Shown here: positions 58,741 through 64,000 of the stretch, piece after piece | Numbering within the stretch: the stretch's first letter is position 1 | How the letters are laid out: every line of letters starts with the position of its first letter | From: Planctomycetaceae bacterium | GTDB lineage: Bacteria > Planctomycetota > Planctomycetia > Gemmatales > Gemmataceae | Assembly: GCA_013823135.1 (NCBI GenBank) | Contig: PNLP01000005.1 | Span: 62,001-126,000 of the forward strand | Direction: 5' to 3' | Length of the DNA stretch: 64,000 nt | Notes under the pieces: generated by a model | Seen by the model: the letters and a program-made list of their open reading frames with translations, nothing else | Told to the model about the DNA's origin: nothing | Databases searched by the model: none | Made by a program: the position numbers and the translations under genes

Positions 58741-60627
58741 TCACTTCAACACGGACAGGTTTGCGACCCAGCCGGTCACGCTCGGATCGACCCAACTGAA
58801 GAGGATTGCCTGCGGGAAGATTCCCAGCGCGATCGCCAGCGCCACGAACGGGAACAGCACGGCCGCTTCCCGTGGTGACAGGTCCGGGTAGCTCTGCGTC
58901 TGCTCGTTCGTTCCCAGGAACACACGTTGCCACGTCCAGAGTAGATAACCGGCTGTGAGAATCACGCTCAGGATCGCGGGAACGGCGAGTGTCGGCGAGA
59001 AGTCCCACGCGGCGGCCAACACCATGAACTCGCCCACGAAGCCACACAGACCGGGCAAGCCCATCGAAGCGAAGAACAGGATCGCGGCGAACCCCGAGTA
59101 CAGCGGCATCGGCTCTTTCAGCCCGCCGAAGCGGTTCACGTCGCGGTGGTGTGCCCGGTCGTAGATCACGCCCACAACGAAGAACAACGCGCTCGCCGTG
59201 ACACCGTGGGCGAACATCTGGAACACGGCACCGTTGATCCCCCACTGCCAGTATTGCGAGTGATTCCCGGAACCCCAAGCGGCGAGGCCGAGAACGACAA
59301 AGCCCATGTGGCTCACGGACGAGTAGGCGAGCAGTTTCTTGAAGTCGGTCTGCCCCATTGCCACGAGTGCGCCGTACACGATCCCGATGACGCCAATCAA
59401 CCCGATCCACCACGCGAGTTCCGACGCGGCCCACGGGCAGATCGGGAACGCGACACGGATGAGGCCGTAGCCGCCGAGCTTCAGCAGAACCCCCGCGAGT
59501 ATCATGCTGATCGGCGTCGGGGCTTCGACGTGCGCGTCGGGCAGCCACGAGTGCAGCGGCACGATCGGCACCTTCACCGCAAACCCAAGGAACAGCATCG
59601 CGAAGAACAGGTACTGGAACTGCTTCGTGCAAACGGGTTGGCTCTTGAGTCTGGCAATCGCATCCTCAGTCTTCACACCAGGGGCGAACAGCCCCACTTG
59701 CTTCGAGGGATCATTGCTCCCGCTTTCGCCGAACTTCAGTTGCGGCGCCAGCCGTTCTTCCTGACCGTTCAGCACGAGCATGACAGCTCGCCCGACTTTG
59801 CCGAGCGTCACGAAGTCGAAGGTGTGAACCGTGACCCGTTCCGCCGCCTGCGCCACTTGCTCGGCCGTCGGCGTTGGCCCGTGTTCTGCTTTCGCGATCT
59901 CGACCGCACGCTGTTTCACGTCTTCCTGATCGACGAAATCGCGGACGTTCACCGTGTACAACCCGATGAGCGCGACCAGCAACCCGACGCTACCGAGGAG
60001 GGTGTAAATCACGAACTTGAGCGCCGCGTACTTTCGCCGAGCCCCGCCCCACAGCCCGATGAGCACGAACATCGGGATCAGCATGATCTCGTAGAAGACG
60101 TAGAAGAGGAAGAAATCGAGTGCCACGAACGCACCGATGACGCCGCTTTCCAGCACCAACACGAGCGCGAGGTAGCCCCGCACAGAGTGCTCTATCTTCC
60201 ACGATGCGATGATCGCGAAGAACATGACCACAGTCGTGAGAACGACCATCGCCAGGCTGATGCCGTCCACGCCGAGGGCGTACTGTGCTCCGAAGCGTGC
60301 GATCCACCCCCGGCGGGTGATCCAGTCTTCCGACTGCTTGACCTTGGGAATCTGCTGAGCAGCGTCACTCGCGTCGCGGTCGGCGCGGGCGTCGAGACGG
60401 GTTTCCACGGCGTAGCGAGGGTATCCGTTGGCGTCCGGGTAGTGGTCGATCATCGAGAAGTAGCCGATGACGACGCAGAGGCTCACGGCGAGCGTGCCTG
60501 CGGCCCCGAACAACGCCCACCAGCGCATGGCCTCGTGCCACTTGGCGGGGAATACGAGTAAGCCAGTGGCGAATGCTGCTGGCAAGAACACCAACAGCGA
60601 CAACCAGGTGAGATCGGACTCAGGCAT
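58741..60627 (-). CDS. nuoM: NADH-quinone oxidoreductase subunit M
   Basis: A 628-residue proton-pumping complex I subunit. VPIVPLHSWLPDAHVEAPTP, SMILAGVLLKLGGYGLIR and TDFKKLLAYSSVSHMGFVVL are the antiporter core with the key Lys and His. About 110 residues more than usual are inserted in the loop before this core (VHTFDFVTLGKVGRAVMLVL; KFGESGSNDPSKQVGLFAPG). ATG 60627 was chosen because the membrane start follows. It is the last gene of the nuoJ-K-L-M run; nuoN is not immediately downstream. Confidence 0.94.
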   Translation of the reverse strand: MPESDLTWLSLLVFLPAAFATGLLVFPAKWHEAMRWWALFGAAGTLAVSLCVVIGYFSMIDHYPDANGYPRYAVETRLDARADRDASDAAQQIPKVKQSEDWITRRGWIARFGAQYALGVDGISLAMVVLTTVVMFFAIIASWKIEHSVRGYLALVLVLESGVIGAFVALDFFLFYVFYEIMLIPMFVLIGLWGGARRKYAALKFVIYTLLGSVGLLVALIGLYTVNVRDFVDQEDVKQRAVEIAKAEHGPTPTAEQVAQAAERVTVHTFDFVTLGKVGRAVMLVLNGQEERLAPQLKFGESGSNDPSKQVGLFAPGVKTEDAIARLKSQPVCTKQFQYLFFAMLFLGFAVKVPIVPLHSWLPDAHVEAPTPISMILAGVLLKLGGYGLIRVAFPICPWAASELAWWIGLIGVIGIVYGALVAMGQTDFKKLLAYSSVSHMGFVVLGLAAWGSGNHSQYWQWGINGAVFQMFAHGVTASALFFVVGVIYDRAHHRDVNRFGGLKEPMPLYSGFAAILFFASMGLPGLCGFVGEFMVLAAAWDFSPTLAVPAILSVILTAGYLLWTWQRVFLGTNEQTQSYPDLSPREAAVLFPFVALAIALGIFPQAILFSWVDPSVTGWVANLSVLK

Positions 60628-60650
60628 TCCTTGGCCTTGTATGGATCGTG

Positions 60651-60713
60651 CGTAGCCGCGACCCGAAGGGGAGCGCGACATCTCAACGCGCTCCCCTTCG
60701 GGTCGCGGCTACG
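60651..60713. repeat. Perfect 27-base inverted repeat between nuoL and nuoM
   Basis: Arms at 60651-60677 and 60687-60713 with a 9-base loop. It lies in the gap between nuoL and nuoM, just 7 bases after the nuoL stop. Confidence 0.92.
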
Positions 60714-60720
60714 CGTGAAG

Positions 60721-63243
60721 TCATTTCACCAGAACTGTGAGAATCGCCAAGACGGCCACCGCCGTCAAGGCCAGCGTCAGGACGTAGGTCCGCAGTTGAC
60801 CCGTTTGCACAGCTCGCAGGGACCGGCCGAACACGATAAACAACTCTGCCGCGGTGTTCAGAATCCCGTCCAGAGTCGGCAAAGCGAACTGTCGCGGCCG
60901 GTCGGTTGGTGCCTTGTCCACGGCGGCGGCGGCCTTCGCCAGCGTGATCGTTGGGTTTACGATCGCCGCATCATAAAGTTCGTCGAAGTACCATTTCCCG
61001 TGGAGGAAGCGGTATCCTGGGCCACCAGGGCGGTACATCTCCATATCCGCGGGCTGTCGCCAGCCGAAGAGCCACCACGCGAGCCAGGCACCGCTCACCG
61101 CGAGCAACAGGGCCAGCGCCCCTGCCGTCAGGTGATGTTCGTGGGCTTCGTGGTGTTCGGTCGCAAACTGAACGGGAACGAATGCGGGTTGGGCTTTCTC
61201 CAGAACGTGACCGAGGTAGCTGGCGTTGGCGTCCCACAGCGGCCAACCCCATGCGACACCAATGCTGAAGGCCGCAAGCAACACGAGCGGCACCGTCATC
61301 ACCAGTGGCGACTCGTGGGCCTTCTCGTTCAGGTGCGTATCTCGCGGCTTCCCGGCGAATGTGAGGAACCACAAGCGGAACATGTAGTACGCGGTGAGCC
61401 CCGTGGTCACCAGCGGCAACACCATCAGCAAAATGTGTTGCTTGTGTTCGATGCCATACCCCATTGCGGTCGCGAGGATTTGATCCTTGCTATACCACCC
61501 ACTCAGGAGCGGTGCCCCGCTGATCGCCAGCACGCCGACCAGCATGGTGAACGCGGTCACGGGCATCTTGCGTCGCAGGCCACCCATCTTGCGGATGTCC
61601 TGCTCGTGATGGCAACCGTGGATCACGCTTCCCGAGCAGAGGAACAGCAGAGCCTTGAAGAACGCGTGCGTGATGAGGTGCAGCAACCCCGCGACCCACC
61701 CGCCGATGCCGAGCGCGAGCATCATGAACCCGAGCTGGCTGCACGTCGAGTACGCCAGGATTCGCTTGATGTCGGTCTGCACGAGGGCAATCGTCGCGGA
61801 GATGAACAGCGTGATGACACCGATGTAAGCGATGGTTAGCAGCACTTCGGGCGCGAACAGGGTGTAGCACCGCCCCACGAGATACACGCCAGCTGCGACC
61901 ATCGTGGCGGCGTGGATAAGTGCTGATACGGGTGTCGGGCCTTCCATCGCATCGGGGAGCCACGTTTGCAACGGCACCTGAGCACTCTTACCGACGCAGC
62001 CGAGGAAGATACCGAGCCCCATGAGCACGAACAGGGCGTAAGGCATCACACCGTAGGTGAGATAATCGCTTCGGGGCGGCACCTCAAAGACATTGTCCTT
62101 GTGCTTCCCATACCCGGGGCCGTGGAAGTGGGTCGGCTCTTCCCATGCGAGCGGGAACAGTAACACATGCGAGCCCGTGCCGGGCTTGTCTCGCGGTTCG
62201 AGGGAGTAGTCACGCGGCGTGGCTGCCGTCGCGGCCGCTGGAATCGGGTCCGCGTTCACGCGGATGACACGACTCGCGAGTTCGTAGGTGCCGTGCGAAT
62301 CCGCCTCCGGGCTTCGTACACGGCGAGTCAGTTCCTCGATGTTCAGCGTGCCGCAGTACGACCACGCGACCATGATCCCGACAAGGAACCCCGCGTCGCC
62401 AATGCGGTTCACGATGAACGCTTTGTTCGCCGCAGCGCTGGCACTCGGGCGTTCGTAGTAGAAACCGATCAGGAAGAACGAGCAGACGCCGACGAGTTCC
62501 CAGCTCACGAACACCTGGAACAGGTTGTCCGCGATGACGAGATTGAGCATCGAGAAGCAGAACAGCGACAGAAAGAGGAAGAAGCGCCCGAACCGCCCGC
62601 GACGGTGAAAACCAGAGTGGGAGGGTGGGAGATGGGGAGATGGGGAGTGATCCCCGTGATTCTTGTCTCCCCCTCTCCTTGTCTCCCCGCCTCCCACTCT
62701 TTCAACAACCTGATGATCCTCGACCGTCTCCCGAACCTCGTCCGCCATGTAGCCGAGCGAGAACAAGAATATCAGCGTGCTGATGACCGTGACCATCGCG
62801 AAAACGACGGCGGTGAGTTGATCGATCTTGTAGCCCACTTCGAGCGCCAGCGCCAGTCGTGGCGTGGCTCGGGTCGCGTCGGCTGCTCGCTGAAGTTCCC
62901 ATTCCGGCTGTGGTGATGTGTCGAGCGGTCCGATACGCACCCAGTCGATCCGTTCGGCCCACTTGGAGGCGCGGATCGAGCCCTCGCTGGGGTCGGTGAG
63001 AACCCACACGAGCCCGAGAACGCCCAGCCCGGCCGCGACTGCCATGCACCCCGTCGCGAGGTAAGCACCCGTCTTCAGTGGTTTGTCGCCACCGCATACC
63101 CAGTACATGCCGCCAGCGAACCCACCCTGCTTGCGGAACGGCCGAAAGAATGCACGAGTTGCTCCTGCGATCAATAGCACCAGGAAAGCCGCCAGCGGCA
63201 GCAAGGTGGCGACAACGTAAATGCGGCCGGGGACGTCGAACAT
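60721..63243 (-). CDS. nuoL: NADH-quinone oxidoreductase subunit L
   Basis: An 840-residue complex I subunit, much larger than the usual ~610. MLNLVIADNLFQVFVSWELV, SAQVPLQTWLPDAMEGPTPV and SALIHAATMVAAGVYLVGRC are the family core. About 29 residues at about 182-210 (GGGETRRGGDKNHGDH and neighbours) are encoded by a G/C-rich imperfect palindrome inside the gene at 62614-62700. A further insertion follows the ANKAFIVNRIGDAGFLVG region. ATG at 63243 starts the conserved hydrophobic N-terminus; upstream codons come from another repeat. Confidence 0.93.
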   Translation of the reverse strand: MFDVPGRIYVVATLLPLAAFLVLLIAGATRAFFRPFRKQGGFAGGMYWVCGGDKPLKTGAYLATGCMAVAAGLGVLGLVWVLTDPSEGSIRASKWAERIDWVRIGPLDTSPQPEWELQRAADATRATPRLALALEVGYKIDQLTAVVFAMVTVISTLIFLFSLGYMADEVRETVEDHQVVERVGGGETRRGGDKNHGDHSPSPHLPPSHSGFHRRGRFGRFFLFLSLFCFSMLNLVIADNLFQVFVSWELVGVCSFFLIGFYYERPSASAAANKAFIVNRIGDAGFLVGIMVAWSYCGTLNIEELTRRVRSPEADSHGTYELASRVIRVNADPIPAAATAATPRDYSLEPRDKPGTGSHVLLFPLAWEEPTHFHGPGYGKHKDNVFEVPPRSDYLTYGVMPYALFVLMGLGIFLGCVGKSAQVPLQTWLPDAMEGPTPVSALIHAATMVAAGVYLVGRCYTLFAPEVLLTIAYIGVITLFISATIALVQTDIKRILAYSTCSQLGFMMLALGIGGWVAGLLHLITHAFFKALLFLCSGSVIHGCHHEQDIRKMGGLRRKMPVTAFTMLVGVLAISGAPLLSGWYSKDQILATAMGYGIEHKQHILLMVLPLVTTGLTAYYMFRLWFLTFAGKPRDTHLNEKAHESPLVMTVPLVLLAAFSIGVAWGWPLWDANASYLGHVLEKAQPAFVPVQFATEHHEAHEHHLTAGALALLLAVSGAWLAWWLFGWRQPADMEMYRPGGPGYRFLHGKWYFDELYDAAIVNPTITLAKAAAAVDKAPTDRPRQFALPTLDGILNTAAELFIVFGRSLRAVQTGQLRTYVLTLALTAVAVLAILTVLVK
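62614..62700. repeat. Palindromic element inside the nuoL coding region
   Basis: Imperfect arms of about 33 bases (starting AGAGTGGGAGG at 62614 and ending with the inverse at 62700) span 87 bases, exactly 29 codons. The element is in frame and adds a Gly/Arg/His/Pro-rich loop to NuoL between helices. Confidence 0.75.
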
Positions 63244-63250
63244 TTGCGAA

Positions 63251-63315
63251 GTTCCAGGTTCCAGGTTCCAGGTTCCAAGTATTCTGCTTACCAACTTGGA
63301 ACCTCGAACTTGAAA
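63251..63315. repeat. GGTTCCA-type repeat and inverted repeat between nuoK and nuoL
   Basis: Three to four tandem GGTTCCA words (63251-63280) are mirrored by ACTTGGAACCT and CGAACTTGAAAC (63294-63315). It lies just upstream of the nuoL ATG and resembles the 50.2 kb palindrome. Confidence 0.75.
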
Positions 63316-63630
63316 CTAGCCCTTTAACGAGTCCGCGGAGTCCACGTCCACGGTGGCGTGGTTGTTGTAGAAGTTCAGAATGATCGCGAGCGCCACGGCC
63401 GCTTCGGCCGCGGCGAGCACGATCACCATGAGTGCGAACACTTGCCCGTCGAGCCGGAACGCGGGGTTGAAGCGGGCGAACGCGACGACGTTGATGTTCG
63501 CTGCGTTCAGGACGAGTTCGACGCCCATCAGCACGCCAATCGCGTTCCGCTTGGTGGCGATGCACACGACGCCGCAGGCGAAGATGAACGCCGACAGAAT
63601 GAGGAACGGCTGCATACCCAACTCGCTCAT
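63316..63630 (-). CDS. nuoK: NADH-quinone oxidoreductase subunit K
   Basis: A 104-residue subunit with three membrane helices. GVLMGVELVLNAANINVVAF carries the conserved membrane glutamates, and VALAIILNFYNNHATVDVDS is the C-terminal end. Part of the proton pathway of complex I. Its start overlaps the nuoJ stop by 4 bases (ATGA), implying coupled translation. Confidence 0.95.
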   Translation of the reverse strand: MSELGMQPFLILSAFIFACGVVCIATKRNAIGVLMGVELVLNAANINVVAFARFNPAFRLDGQVFALMVIVLAAAEAAVALAIILNFYNNHATVDVDSADSLKG

Positions 63631-64000
63631 GCCTTCACCCTCCGCTTTGCACGTGCGAGGTACGCGGCCCCAACCAACACGACAAGCAAGTGAACCGACA
63701 CAATCTCAAACGGTAGCAGATACGCGACCGGCTTTCGCGTGATCGTCGCGCTATCCGGCACGCCCGTCACGTTCGTGTTCGGGCTCACATCCGTCACGCC
63801 CAGGAAAGTCAATCCGAGTGGCCCCGGCCCCGGCAGCGTGTTGTCCGCAGAGGCGGGCGGTAGCGCGATCTGATACGACGCGGTGACCAGCAAGCCGAAT
63901 AGCAGTGCGCCGACGATGCCGCCGATAACCCATTCTGCTGGCCGTGTGCGGAGTTCTCGCAGTGGCCCCTGTGCGGTCAGCATCACGCCGAACACGATGA
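63627..64000 (-). CDS. nuoJ: NADH-quinone oxidoreductase subunit J, C-terminal part
   Basis: The gene runs off the right end; about 124 codons of its 3' part are present. EWVIGGIVGALLFGLLVTAS and LPFEIVSVHLLVVLVGAAYL are membrane helices with the family's conserved C-terminus. A periplasmic loop of about 40 residues (ITRKPVAYLLPF) lies between them. It heads the nuoJ-K-L-M run on the minus strand as far as the window shows. Confidence 0.9.
   Translation of the reverse strand, partial: IVFGVMLTAQGPLRELRTRPAEWVIGGIVGALLFGLLVTASYQIALPPASADNTLPGPGPLGLTFLGVTDVSPNTNVTGVPDSATITRKPVAYLLPFEIVSVHLLVVLVGAAYLARAKRRVKA

Noticed and set aside
63251..63315. Tandem GGTTCCA words resembling a short CRISPR or VNTR
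   Set aside because: Units are only 7 bases with no spacers, and they are part of an inverted repeat. No cas gene is present.
1..64000. tRNA, rRNA, prophage, insertion sequence or CRISPR features
   Set aside because: Scanning by eye found no TPsiC-like GGTTCGAATCC segments with cloverleaf context, no transposase or integrase motifs and no repeat-spacer array. Short or divergent ones could still be missed.

Overview
This 64 kb window looks like a chromosomal segment of a Gemmata-like planctomycete (Gemmataceae, Planctomycetota). The evidence is the GC-rich coding sequence, two secreted sulfatases, several ECF sigma factors with attached regulators, signal peptides and Tat-type leaders on many enzymes, a short accessory SecA, a pyruvate-kinase-like protein, and many long, sequence-unique palindromes between genes. 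No rRNA, tRNA, CRISPR array, insertion sequence or prophage was recognised.

Layout. 1-5.5 kb: end of a secreted protein, an SMP-30/gluconolactonase and two sulfatases. 5.5-17.5 kb: a minus-strand block with two RND pumps (TolC, adaptor and permease; then a second permease and adaptor), followed by two very small membrane proteins, divergent from a secreted rhodanese. 18-22 kb: an ECF sigma factor operon, an alpha/beta hydrolase and a DgoD-like dehydratase. 22.3-29.3 kb: a SUKH protein, a TPR protein, an HtrA protease, an enoyl-CoA hydratase, a secreted unknown, a thioredoxin-like gene with one in-frame TGA, and a nucleoside-symporter-like MFS protein. 29.4-39.1 kb: an FHA-GAF-HD-GYP protein, two ECF sigma factors each paired with a membrane-anchored partner, a GNAT protein, HpnE and the pyruvate-kinase-like protein. 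39.3-43.2 kb: the alpha ribosomal operon rpmJ-rpsM-rpsK-rpsD-rpoA-rplQ, with secA-like and manA genes just upstream. 46.8-58.7 kb: Uma2, enolase-superfamily, ATP-grasp, STAS/HATPase, DUF885, ABC ATPase, sirtuin, folD and AI-2E genes. 58.7-64 kb: nuoM, nuoL, nuoK and the end of nuoJ.

Two observations stand out. (1) The gene at 26887-27822 reads through a single TGA at codon 66 that falls where a thioredoxin-like protein would have its nucleophilic cysteine. A hairpin with bacterial-SECIS-like geometry follows it, so this is a candidate selenoprotein. (2) Roughly fifteen long palindromes occupy intergenic gaps, including nearly every gap of the ribosomal operon. One lies in frame inside nuoL and adds about 29 residues to the protein.

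Start sites were chosen from ribosome-binding-site spacing and signal-peptide position. All family names come from reading motifs by eye; no database search was possible.
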